Assembly (NCBI RefSeq): GCF_002217985.1
Contig: NZ_BCMI01000004.1
Location: 62,001 to 126,000 of the forward strand
Direction of reading: 5' to 3'
DNA length: 64,000 nt
From: Secundilactobacillus pentosiphilus
GTDB lineage: Bacteria; Bacillota; Bacilli; Lactobacillales; Lactobacillaceae
This document shows positions 33,918 to 44,000 of this stretch, in pieces. Position numbers and translations under genes: made by a program. Under the pieces are notes generated by a model. The model saw only the letters and a program-made list of their open reading frames with translations, was not told where the DNA came from and ran no database searches. Each line of letters begins with the position of its first letter. The first letter of the stretch is position 1.

Positions 33918-34849
33918 AAAAGACGTTTATTACGGGGATCATTATCTTGATCATTGGCGGTATCATGCTGGCTATTGGTATTGGACAGGGGGGGATCAAG
34001 TCTATCTACTGGGACAATGGCCTTAAAACCGACCAAAGCACTTCGTATTCACGGAAAATCAAAAACGTTGATACCATTAATATTGAGGGTTCCAACTACG
34101 GTCCAATTGCCATCCACCGGGGCAACGTTGCTAAAGTCGCGGTGCATGCACAAAAGAGTAATCAAATTAAAACGCATCTTTCTGGTCATGCACTCACCAT
34201 TTCCGGCCACTCCAGGACCCACTTCATGTTTGGTGATTTTAGTATTGATAACGGTTCGCAAACAATCGACGTTACGGTGCCAAAGAAAACCCAAATCAAA
34301 ACCATTGATAATCGTGGCGAAATGAGTTTGCACGTCACTGATTTAACCGTTAAAAACTTGAGCAGTAACGGTTATGGTAATTTGAATCTTGAAAATACGA
34401 CGGTCACCAAGGAGATGAACATGCCGCATCAGAATTATGGTGATATTACAATGAATGGTGTCACTTTCGACCGCGGATTAAATATTGATTCATCGGGTGA
34501 CATCACGATTCGCAATAGTCATTTTGATAAGGCTGATAGCCGCCTCCATTCAGATGATGGTGAGGTTTATCTCAGCAATAATCACTGGCAGAACCTCAGT
34601 GTCACGAGTTCCGACGGTGATTTATATCTGGAGGATCAGTCGGTGAAGGATACGTTGACGGCGAATACCGCTGACGGTGATATTACCGCTCGGATTATTC
34701 CTCGAGCTGGCATCGTCATTCACGCGAATAGTTCTGATGGTGATACCAGCATTTATGGTAAGAACCGGCATCGTTACGGTAAAGTTAAAACTAATGGGCA
34801 GTCGTTTGAGCTTAATTCTTCGGCTGGCGATGTAACAGTCACTCGTTAA
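33914..34849 (+). CDS. DUF4097 (LiaG-like) beta-helix protein
   Basis: A 311-residue protein with an N-terminal membrane helix (FITGIIILIIGGIMLAIGIGQGG) and a right-handed parallel beta-helix of DUF4097 repeats ('SSDGDLYLEDQSV', 'NTADGDITARI', 'NSSDGDTSIYG', 'NSSAGDVTVTR'). It is likely outside the membrane. Its role is unknown; the same trio PadR-HAAS-DUF4097 is associated with envelope stress. The start overlaps the DUF1700 stop (ATGA). Confidence 0.85.
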   Translation: MKKTFITGIIILIIGGIMLAIGIGQGGIKSIYWDNGLKTDQSTSYSRKIKNVDTINIEGSNYGPIAIHRGNVAKVAVHAQKSNQIKTHLSGHALTISGHSRTHFMFGDFSIDNGSQTIDVTVPKKTQIKTIDNRGEMSLHVTDLTVKNLSSNGYGNLNLENTTVTKEMNMPHQNYGDITMNGVTFDRGLNIDSSGDITIRNSHFDKADSRLHSDDGEVYLSNNHWQNLSVTSSDGDLYLEDQSVKDTLTANTADGDITARIIPRAGIVIHANSSDGDTSIYGKNRHRYGKVKTNGQSFELNSSAGDVTVTR

Positions 34850-34851
34850 AC

Positions 34852-34889
34852 AAAAAAGGATTTTCCAGTCATCTGGAAAATCCTTTTTT
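34852..34889. terminator. Bidirectional terminator
   Basis: 17-bp perfect inverted repeat with A6/T6 ends between the DUF4097 gene and convergent merR. Confidence 0.9.
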
Positions 34890-34896
34890 GAAAACC

Positions 34897-35334
34897 TTAA
34901 TCCTGTTCAACAATCTTAACATCCGTCCGGTCTTCCTTAACGACCAGGTAGAGGATCTCGGTCTGCTGGTCATCCACAAAGCCTAAATTAATGGCGGGGT
35001 AGCCGTCGATCTTGCTGATCCCTTGAAAACGATCGACCATTGACCGCTTCAAGAGTTCCATCGTTTCTCGGTGTGCTGCCGCCTTTTTCTCGGCGGCGCC
35101 TAGGGTGAATCCTTGTTGAATGTAATTGTTGATCATGAAAACTCGAATTAACGTCTCATATGAATATTTTCGGTTTTGACCATTCACTTTCTCACTGCTA
35201 ATATAGCCCTTTTGTTCCCAGTATCTTAGTTGGCTCTGCGATACACCAGTTGCCGCAGAGACGTCGCCGATACCCAAATGCCAGTTAACTTTCTTCGAGA
35301 AAGTCGCAAACGCATCGTGTTCCTCAGTGTTCAA
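34897..35334 (-). CDS. MerR-family regulator
   Basis: A 145-residue MerR-type protein. HTH 'GDVSAATGVSQSQLRYWEQKGYISSEKVNGQNRKYSYETL' (about residues 25-65), then a helical tail without clear Cys metal or drug ligands. TTG 35334 is preferred (gagg 7 nt upstream); ATG 35355 in frame would add seven residues but has no SD. It is divergent from the MFS efflux operon, whose promoter carries a strong dyad, so it most likely regulates that operon. Confidence 0.82.
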   Translation of the reverse strand: MNTEEHDAFATFSKKVNWHLGIGDVSAATGVSQSQLRYWEQKGYISSEKVNGQNRKYSYETLIRVFMINNYIQQGFTLGAAEKKAAAHRETMELLKRSMVDRFQGISKIDGYPAINLGFVDDQQTEILYLVVKEDRTDVKIVEQD

Positions 35335-35461
35335 ATTTATTCCTCTTCTCATCAAATACTTATTGTAACGGTTTTCTTTCCTATAAGAATAGGATTCGAG
35401 TTGTTATATTTAATAACGTGCCTATCCGATTTCATAATGACTAGTATATATAATCAAATAA

Positions 35462-35504
35462 ATTTGTCAAGATAGTTGACAAATACCTTTCAAGTTATTA
35501 TAGT
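35462..35504 (+). promoter_or_regulatory. Promoter/operator of the MFS operon
   Basis: 9-bp arms ATTTGTCAA and TTGACAAAT separated by 5 bp (35462-35484). The right arm contains the -35 TTGACA (35476-35481); 17-bp spacer; -10 TATAGT (35499-35504). A protein bound at the dyad would cover the -35. The adjacent merR gene is the natural candidate. Confidence 0.78.
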
Positions 35505-35553
35505 AGTGGACAGTCGTTTAAAAAGCAAGTTATAGAAAAGAAGGTTTTAATTA

Positions 35554-37038
35554 GTGGGTAACGCAGTAGATACAAAGGGGAAATCCTATAACAGAGGGTT
35601 ATTGATCATTATCTTACTGGTCGGTACATTCTGTACGGTCCTCAACCAAACTATTTTATCAACAGCATTTCCAACCTTAATGAACGCGTTCAACGTTTCA
35701 ACGTCAACCGTTCAGTGGTTAACTACCGGCTTTATGCTGGTCAACGGGATCATGATCCCAATCAGTGCTTGGCTAAGTACACGTTTTAATACCAAGTGGC
35801 TGTACATTGTCGCAATGACGGTTTTCTTTGCTGGAACCTTCGTTGCTTATACAGCACCAACCTCTAACTTTGGTATCCTGTTAGCGGGTCGTATCCTTCA
35901 AGGCCTTGGTGTTGGTGTCACTATGCCGCTTTTGCAAACCATTATGTTGTCAGTTTTCCCACCGGAACGTCGTGGGACTGCCATGGGGCTTGCCGGAATC
36001 GTTATCGGTGTGGCACCTGCCATTGGTCCTACCCTTTCAGGATGGGTCATTGATAACTTCTCTTGGCGTGATTTATTCGGTATGACGCTGCCAATTCTTG
36101 CGCTAGTCATTATTGCCAGCTTTTTCTGGATGCATCCCGTTTTGGAGACCAAAAAGGAAGGCATCGATGTCCTTTCAGTTATCCTGTCAACGATTGGGTT
36201 CGGTAGTGTTCTCTACGGCTTCTCAACGGTCGGTGATGATGGCTGGGGCAGCACTAAAGTCATCAGTTTCTTGATCGTCGGTGCGATTGTCGTTGGTTTG
36301 TTCATCTGGCGTCAACTCAAGATGGACGATCCTTTCTTGGAAATGCGGGTTTACCGTTCCAAACCGTTCACGATTTCAGCTATTTTGAGTTCAATCTCAA
36401 TGATGGCCATGGTGGGTGTTGAAATGGTGATTCCAATGTACCTGCAAATCGTTAAAGGGATGTCAGCATTCCATTCCGGATTAACCCTGTTATTTGGTGC
36501 GGTGATGATGGCCTTCATGAGTCCAATTACTGGACGAGCCGTTGACCGTTATGGTGCCAAGCGTTTGTCTATCATGGGAATGGTGCTCTTAACGTTGGGT
36601 TCAATTCCATTCATCTTCATTACTAAAAACACACCAACAGCTTACATCGTGATTCTTTATGCCGTGCGGATGTTCGGTATTTCGATGGCCATGATGCCTG
36701 CTACTACTGTTGGGATGAACGCTTTACCCGTTAACTTGATTGGCCATGGGACTGCCGTGAACAACACGCAGCGTCAAATTGCCAGTTCAGTGGGTACCGC
36801 CATTCTGATCAGTATTTTGAGTAACGTGACTAAGGATGGAATGCCAGCAAAGCACTTATTGAAGACTGATCCATTGTCATACAAGGACCACGCCATCAAC
36901 GCTACTTTGAGTGGCTATCACGCTGCCTTCATCGTGGCTGCCATCTTCTGTGCCATGGCTGTGATCACCGCACTCTTCATGAAGAACCGTGGAGAAGCAA
37001 GTGATTACACTGCAAAAAACGGGGGTGAAAGCAAATGA
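35554..37038 (+). CDS. MFS multidrug efflux transporter (DHA2/EmrB type)
   Basis: A 494-residue, 14-helix drug:H+ antiporter. Motif C-like 'GIVIGVAPAIGPTLSGWVID' after helix 5 and motif A-like 'LSTRFNTKWLYIVAM' after helix 2 are typical of EmrB/QacA. It probably exports toxic lipophilic compounds. GTG start with agaagg upstream. It forms a two-gene operon with the DUF4811 gene (4-nt ATGA overlap). Confidence 0.9.
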   Translation: MGNAVDTKGKSYNRGLLIIILLVGTFCTVLNQTILSTAFPTLMNAFNVSTSTVQWLTTGFMLVNGIMIPISAWLSTRFNTKWLYIVAMTVFFAGTFVAYTAPTSNFGILLAGRILQGLGVGVTMPLLQTIMLSVFPPERRGTAMGLAGIVIGVAPAIGPTLSGWVIDNFSWRDLFGMTLPILALVIIASFFWMHPVLETKKEGIDVLSVILSTIGFGSVLYGFSTVGDDGWGSTKVISFLIVGAIVVGLFIWRQLKMDDPFLEMRVYRSKPFTISAILSSISMMAMVGVEMVIPMYLQIVKGMSAFHSGLTLLFGAVMMAFMSPITGRAVDRYGAKRLSIMGMVLLTLGSIPFIFITKNTPTAYIVILYAVRMFGISMAMMPATTVGMNALPVNLIGHGTAVNNTQRQIASSVGTAILISILSNVTKDGMPAKHLLKTDPLSYKDHAINATLSGYHAAFIVAAIFCAMAVITALFMKNRGEASDYTAKNGGESK

Positions 37039-37757
37039 TCTTAATTTTACTAGGCGTATTTGCCGTATTAGCGTTTGTTTTCTTCATCTATATTGAAAAC
37101 AACGCTGTCAGTATCACGTTAACGATTCTGTCCCTACTGGGATTAGTCGTCTCAAGTGTCTATGCCGTTAAAAACTGGCAACATCATTATGGCTTGGAAC
37201 AGTACACAACAAGTACGACTAAGACAATCTATTCCGTTAGTCCTAACAAGCAAATGTCGATGATCCTTTACCAGCCAATTGGCTCGAAGAACAATCATCA
37301 AGTTTATATTTACAAGAATAGTGAAGCTGCTAAGAAGCCGGTGCATACGCAGGCTAATAGCGATACTAAAAACAAGTTGAGCAGAGTCAATGGCACAACG
37401 CAAATGACCACTACTGTCACCCGTTGGCGTTACAAGAATAACGCTGCCAAATTCTGGTTTGCTTTCACTGGTGAAAATCACAAGTTCGTTAAACGGACCA
37501 ACAAGATTGAAGTCAACAAGAACTGGCTTGTCTTGTCAGTTGCCCAATCTAAGGCGCTTCAAAAACAAATGAAGAACAAGGCCTATCAAGCACAGTTGAA
37601 GCAGCAGGGTAAGGCCTTCGTGATGAAGGGCATGCAAGCTGCGATGATGAAGAACCCAACTATGTCTAAAGCTGACCAGGCAAAACTGCAGAAGCAATTG
37701 ACAGCTGAGTTCCAAGCACAAGCAATGAAGAAATTAATTGCTCAGGTTCAAAAGTAA
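37035..37757 (+). CDS. DUF4811 membrane-associated protein
   Basis: A 240-residue protein with two N-terminal membrane helices (LILLGVFAVLAFVFFIYI and SITLTILSLLGLVVSSVYAV), an extracellular beta region and a Lys/Gln/Met-rich helical C-terminus. Homologues follow DHA2 transporters in lactobacilli and may be an accessory of the efflux pump; biochemical function is unknown. Confidence 0.8.
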   Translation: MILILLGVFAVLAFVFFIYIENNAVSITLTILSLLGLVVSSVYAVKNWQHHYGLEQYTTSTTKTIYSVSPNKQMSMILYQPIGSKNNHQVYIYKNSEAAKKPVHTQANSDTKNKLSRVNGTTQMTTTVTRWRYKNNAAKFWFAFTGENHKFVKRTNKIEVNKNWLVLSVAQSKALQKQMKNKAYQAQLKQQGKAFVMKGMQAAMMKNPTMSKADQAKLQKQLTAEFQAQAMKKLIAQVQK

Positions 37758-37798
37758 TCAAAGCCTGATATATAAACTGTTTAAACGCTAATTAAACC

Positions 37799-37836
37799 AA
37801 AGGGACCACTCTTCCAGTGAGGAGGGTGGTCCTTTT
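37799..37836 (+). terminator. Terminator after DUF4811 gene
   Basis: Arms AAAGGGACCAC and GTGGTCCTTT, with CTTC/GAGG inside, T-run at the end. Confidence 0.85.
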
Positions 37837-38088
37837 AGTTGTCATATTTTTTGGGAACTATACCCTTTAAAAATGAATTTTCGTATGTAACCATAAACTC
37901 CTACAATAGTGGCATTCTTGCGAAATTGTTCTTATTTTTTTAAACGCCAATTGAAAAATCCTGTAATAATTCTAATTTTTGAGGCTTTTTTAGCCGGTCA
38001 GATTTGCTAATGTAAGGGTGTGCAAAGCACAACGTTGTACTTGCTTAATTTCTTTAAAGTTTTTGGAATTTATGGAGGAGGAATTATT
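37837..38088 (+). other. Upstream region of the giant adhesin gene
   Basis: AT-rich 250-bp region. A possible promoter TTGAAA / TAATTT lies near 37951-37978; a small TGTGC/GCACA hairpin sits at about 38019-38031; SD ggaggagga ends 7-9 nt before ATG 38089. A binding site for the nearby Mga-like regulator may lie here but cannot be defined. Confidence 0.4.
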
Positions 38089-41000
38089 ATGGGAAGAGGT
38101 TCAAAGAATCTATCAAAGGGGAACCGGAAGTTAGCACTCATGCATGAATCTGAGTCGCTGCACTACCGGATGTATAAAGCAGGTCGAACCTGGCTTTTTG
38201 CAGGAATCGCGACCTTCTCATTAGGTGCTGTATTACTTGGCTCACAAGTGACAGCATCAGCTGCGGAGGATCCAACACAGACGACTGCACCAGCAACAAC
38301 ACCAGAGGCTGGTACGGGTGCAGGTCAAGCAACAGATACTAATGCAGGCGCTGCGGCACAGCAACAGCCGGCAGCAACGCAAGAGCAACCAGCTGCTGAT
38401 ACTAATGCAGCAAATCAAAGTAATAATATCAATGCTGCGACAGCAACAACTGATCAGCCAGGCGATATTTCAAAACCCACAACAACTACGAAACAGGTCG
38501 ATCCAAAGGTTCAAGGGACTACCACTGGACAGGTAGAAGCGCCTCAAGGTACAACCCCAACTACTGATACAAATAAAGCACTTATTGACACGACTTTATT
38601 TGGCAATGGTAATACAGCTACAGGTGAGAATAGCGCAACTGCAAAACTCGGTGACACGACGAGTGCAGGTACGAAGATTGACAGTGCCAATGCCGGTCAA
38701 GATCGTGGCGCAAATAAATACTCGACAGTCGGTGGCTCTGATGCTGCACCCGATTTACAAGGTGGCGCATCAAGTTGGGCAAACATTGATGGTACTCAAA
38801 AATCAACGGTTGTAGGGGATGGAACTGCTAAGTTAAATGACGGTCTTGATATGTCATTTAACAGTGCCTACCCTAGTCAAGGCGATACCGGTCAGTTCCA
38901 AACTGATGAAACTACAACTACTACAGATCAATTAAATGACCAAAATGCCATTAGTTCAGATCCAACCAATGCAGCGACTCGATATGGTGTGTTTTATGCA
39001 CAAGGTCAAAACAAAGGTCTTAGTGTTTCTGCGATTGGTAATAGCACAAACGGTGCATCGATTGGTATTCCAGCTAACCTAGCAGGCACAGTTAAAGTTG
39101 GTACTTGGATGGTGGTAGAACAAACTCCTGTTGGGATCCTTATCGAAAATGTTGATCCTGATCATCCAGAAGACATTACCAAAGGTACGCATGAACAATT
39201 CCGAATTGTCGATGCCAATTTAGGTAAATCTGATGATTATAAGCCAGGGACTATGATACCTAACTCGAAGCTTGGGGGGTATGCAGTGGTTACCACTACT
39301 TTGAATGGTGATGCTATTGCACCTATTGTCGAAGCTGTAACGCAAGCAATTAGTACACTAAGTACGGCTGCTGGTGATGTTGGTAGCGCGCTGATTTCTG
39401 GTGTAGATCAAGTAGTAACTGGTGTGTCAGGTGCTATTGGCGGAATCGCCGGAAACATTTTAGGTGGTTTGACAGGTGATGATTTAAACATTCAGGGATT
39501 CACTGATGCATACCACGCAGAGGCCAACCAAATTCAAAATGAGATTAAACAACTGAATCTTTATGGCGAAACATTAATGGAACATGGGATTGAAATGACG
39601 ACACTTGAGGAAGTAAAAACTTCCACAGTAAGCTATACGGATCCCGTGACTGGAAAAACAGTTCAAACGCCTGTATATTCCGTTAATACTAATAGTGGTG
39701 TTGCAACGGCGATAGCAAATATGATCAACTCTTATATTAACGGTTGGTCTGATGGAATTAAGAAAGCTGTTCTTGGCATGCTTGCTGGGAATCAAGTATT
39801 CCACTATAACAAGGGCGTCGATGCTGATAGCACAGCACAATATGATGGTAAAACACCTATTCAAGTTCTAGAAGATGGAAATGATAGCGGGCTAGTAGCG
39901 ACAGTCATTAATGCACTTAGTGGTGCAGCCAAAATGGCTGGCGACGCAATTTCTGGAGGCGTTGACAAAGCTTCAGCAGCTGCAACAAAGATTATTGGTG
40001 ATGCTGTTAAAGTTGGTATTGATGGCCAGATTGGTGGTAGTGTTTCTGCTGCCTTCCCACTCACTTGGAAAGATCCAGTTCTCCAAGACAAAGATGGTAA
40101 GAATATTCTTCCAGGACAATTTGTTGGTGAAACATTCCAGACTAACGCAGTTGCTTATAACACAAGCACCGACAGCAGTACAACTGTGGCCTATCAGAAT
40201 GTTGACAAATCACAATTGAGTTCACAATTAGATGCAATTGCTAACGGAACTGTTAAAAATGTTGATCCAGCAGCAGTTACAAAAGCTAAGAACTTCCTTG
40301 CGAACCCTAACGCATCACAATATGATGTTGACCAAGCTTTCAAGGCTTTAGGTGGTACCATAGAGACTACTGCTCAAACTGGAATTGGTAATGCAATTCT
40401 TAAAGACCATCAAGGGACTGAAGCAGGTCAAACATTTGATGAAATTCTTAAGGATAACTTGTCAGACTTGCTGAAGGTTGATTATAATTCTGCCGCAACT
40501 GAAGCCGACAAAGCTGCTTTTGCTGCAGCGACATCTGCGCTTAAGGATACTGACTATGTGATTGCACCTTCTGCAGATGGTGCAACTTCAACAACCTACA
40601 CATTAAAAGACACCGTCGTTACTTCAATTAACGAAGCATTGGCAAAGAGCGGCAATTTGAAATTTGTTGCTCCTAAACCAGGAACTCTAACACTGTTCGA
40701 TGCGAAGAATCCTGGTGGTGGAGACAATCCTGGCAACCCTGAACAAACTGGCGATTCAACCTATACCGTTGACGCCATTGATGAAGCTGGTAAAGTATTA
40801 CCAGGTTCAATCCACACTGATCAAAAGGGTAATGCTGGTGATCCAATCGATGCCACTGTACTTGGTGCCACTTATAAAGATGCAAATGGTAAGACATGGT
40901 ACAAGCCAGCTGCTGATTCATTAGCCAGCTACTATATTAAAGATGGTGCGACAATTCATGTTCTGTACACTGACAAAGATCCAGAAAACACCGATGGGAA

Positions 41001-44000
41001 CGGTGGCAACGGCGGCGACAACGGTGGAAACGTAGACAACCCAACTGGCAAAGTTTCAATTGTTTACGTTGGTGATGGCCTCTGGAAAGTTGACGATGGT
41101 AATGGTCACTCATTCACCTTCGACCCAAGCAAGTTCGGCAATGGCAGTGGTCAACCAATCGTTATCAACATTGGTGGTAACACTAATACCAATACCAACA
41201 ACAATGGTGGCAGTGGTTCTAACGGTACTGGCACAACTGGAAACGGTTCAACTGGTACTGATGGAACTGGTGCTAATGGTGGTACTAGCTTGATCATCTT
41301 GCCAGGTCAAAATGGTGACCAAGGCATTAAAGCTAACAAGAACCCAGATGGCTCAATCACCTTCGTCTTCCCTAACGGAGACACTCAAACTGTTCAACCA
41401 GGTGACAATGGTGACCACACCAACCCTGCAGGTGGTAACTTCAAGGTAAACTCTGATGGTACGATTACCTTCACTGATCCTTCAGGCAACAGTTTCACGG
41501 TTGATCCTAACAACAAGGGCACTGGTTCAACTCAACCAGGTTCAGTTGTTACGAACATTACTTTACCAGGTAAAGATGGTGAAGATGGTCAAAACACGCC
41601 TGACCAAACCTTCTTCGTTGAAAAGACACCAGAAGGCAATGTCATTCTTCACTTACCAGGTGGCGGCACTGCAACGCTTGCACCAGGTGAAACTATTAAC
41701 TTACCTGGCGGCGGATCTGCAGTATTGAATCCAGATGGTACGATTACCTTCACTGATCCGAACGGTGGCACTTATACCATTAACCCTGATAATGGTAACA
41801 AGACGCCAAACGGTCAAATCAACATCAACCCAGGTAATGGTTCGAGCCTGCCATCTATCAATGGTGACGGTAACATTATCATCATCAACCCAGGCGATGG
41901 CACAGTTAACTACGGTACAGGTGGCAACGGTGAGGGTACTAACAACCCTAATGGCGGTTCTACCAGCACGACAACCACGACCATCAACATCCCAGGCGGC
42001 GACGGTATCAAAGCTACTAAGAACCCAGATGGCTCAATCACATTTGTCTTCCCTAATGGCGATACTCAAACTGTCCAACCAGGCGGATCAACCACACCAA
42101 ATAAGGATGGTTCATTCACTGTAAATCCTGATGGTACGATTACCTTCACTGATCCAAACGGTAATAGTTATACCCTCGATCCAAACAAGGGTGGTCAAGC
42201 TACTCAACCGATCGTCATTAACATCCCAACTCCTGGCGGTGGTGCTTCAGCTACCAAGAACTCTGATGGCTCATTTACCTTCAACTTCCCTGGCGGCGGT
42301 TCAGAAACGGTCCAACCAGGCGGTTCAACTAAGCCTGCAAGCGATGGCAGCTACTTCACTGTAAATCCTGATGGTACAATTACCTTCAACGATGGCAAGG
42401 GTGGCACATTCGTCCTTGATCCAAACAGCGGCAAGGGTGCTACAACCGAACCAGGCAGCAAAGAAACCGTTGTTATCATTCCTGGTAAAGACGGACAGAA
42501 CTACGTTGTCGATGTTGAAAAGACACCTGAAGGCAACACGATTATTCATTTGCCAAACGGTTCAACTATCCCTGTTAAACCAGGCGATACCGGTACATTA
42601 CCAGATGGTACTAAGTACGTTGTCAACGATAACGGTACTGTCACCTTTACGACTCCAGGTGGCGATACTCAGACGATTGATCCTAACAAGGGTACTGGTA
42701 ATGTCACTATCACCACTAATACTACCAACAATGGTGGCGGTACTGGTAACACTAACAACACGTCTAACGGTGGCGTTGACACTGATGGTGACGGTCTTCC
42801 AGATAGTACGGAAACTGTTTTAGGCATTAACCCAGAGAACAAGGATACTGATGGCGACGGCGATACAGATCTGCAAGAACTGCTGAACAGCACCGACCCT
42901 AAGGATCCTAACTCAAACCTGAACTCATTAGAGAACGGTGGTAAGGGTGGCAACACTGGTAACGGTGGTTCGACCACGACAACCACGATTACAACCATCT
43001 CGAATGTTCCAGGCCAAGGCGGCGATGTCAAAGTTATTAAGAACCCAGATGGCTCAATCACATTTGTCTTCCCTAACGGCGGCACTCAAACCGTTCAACC
43101 TGGTGGTTCAACCACGCCTGATGCTAACGGTGGCTCATTCACTGTCAACCCAGACGGTACGATTACCTTTAACGATGGTAAAGGTGGTCAGTACACCATT
43201 GATCCAAACAAGGGCGGTGCAGCTACTCAACCAATCGTGATCAACATCCCAACTCCAGATGGCGGTGCTTCAGCTACCAAGAACCCTGATGGCTCATTTA
43301 CCTTCAACTTCCCTGGTGGCGGTTCAGAAACTGTCCAACCTGGTGGCTCAACTAAGCCTGCAAGCGACGGCAGCTTCTTCACTGTAAATCCTGATGGTAC
43401 GATTACCTTTAACGATGGCAAGGGTGGCACATTCATCCTCGATCCAAACAGCGGCAAAGGTAACACGACTGAACCAGGCAGCAAGGAAACCGTTGTTATT
43501 CTTCCTGGTAAAGACGGACAGAACTACGTTGTCGATGTTGAAAAGACACCAGAAGGCAACACAATCATCCACTTACCAAACGGTTCAACTATTCCAGTTA
43601 AACCAGGAGATACCGGTACATTACCAGATGGTACTAAGTACGTTGTTAATGATAATGGTTCTGTAACGTTCACCACTCCAAATGGTGGTACTCAAACGAT
43701 CGATCCTAACAAGGGTACAAGCAACATCACTAGCACAACCACCAACACCACTAACAACAATGGTGGCGGCGAAGGTACTGACAGCAACAATACCAACAGC
43801 AATAACACCAACAGTGGTAATATTACTTACAACTACTACGGTGAAGGCGCAAATGGTCCTGCAAGTGCTCAAATCACATTGCCTGCTGGCAAAGATGGTA
43901 AGTCTTACACGATCACTTACACCAAGAACCCTGATGGTACGTTCAGTATCACAATGCCAGGTGGCGACGCTACTAACGTTAAACCAGGTGACAAGGGCTC

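Noticed and set aside
42669-43085. Open minus-strand frames inside the adhesin gene (also at 43227, 44296, 44316)
   Set aside because: They mirror the Gly/Asn/Thr-rich repeats on the other strand, lack SDs and promoters, and encode low-complexity Pro/Val/Ser sequence.
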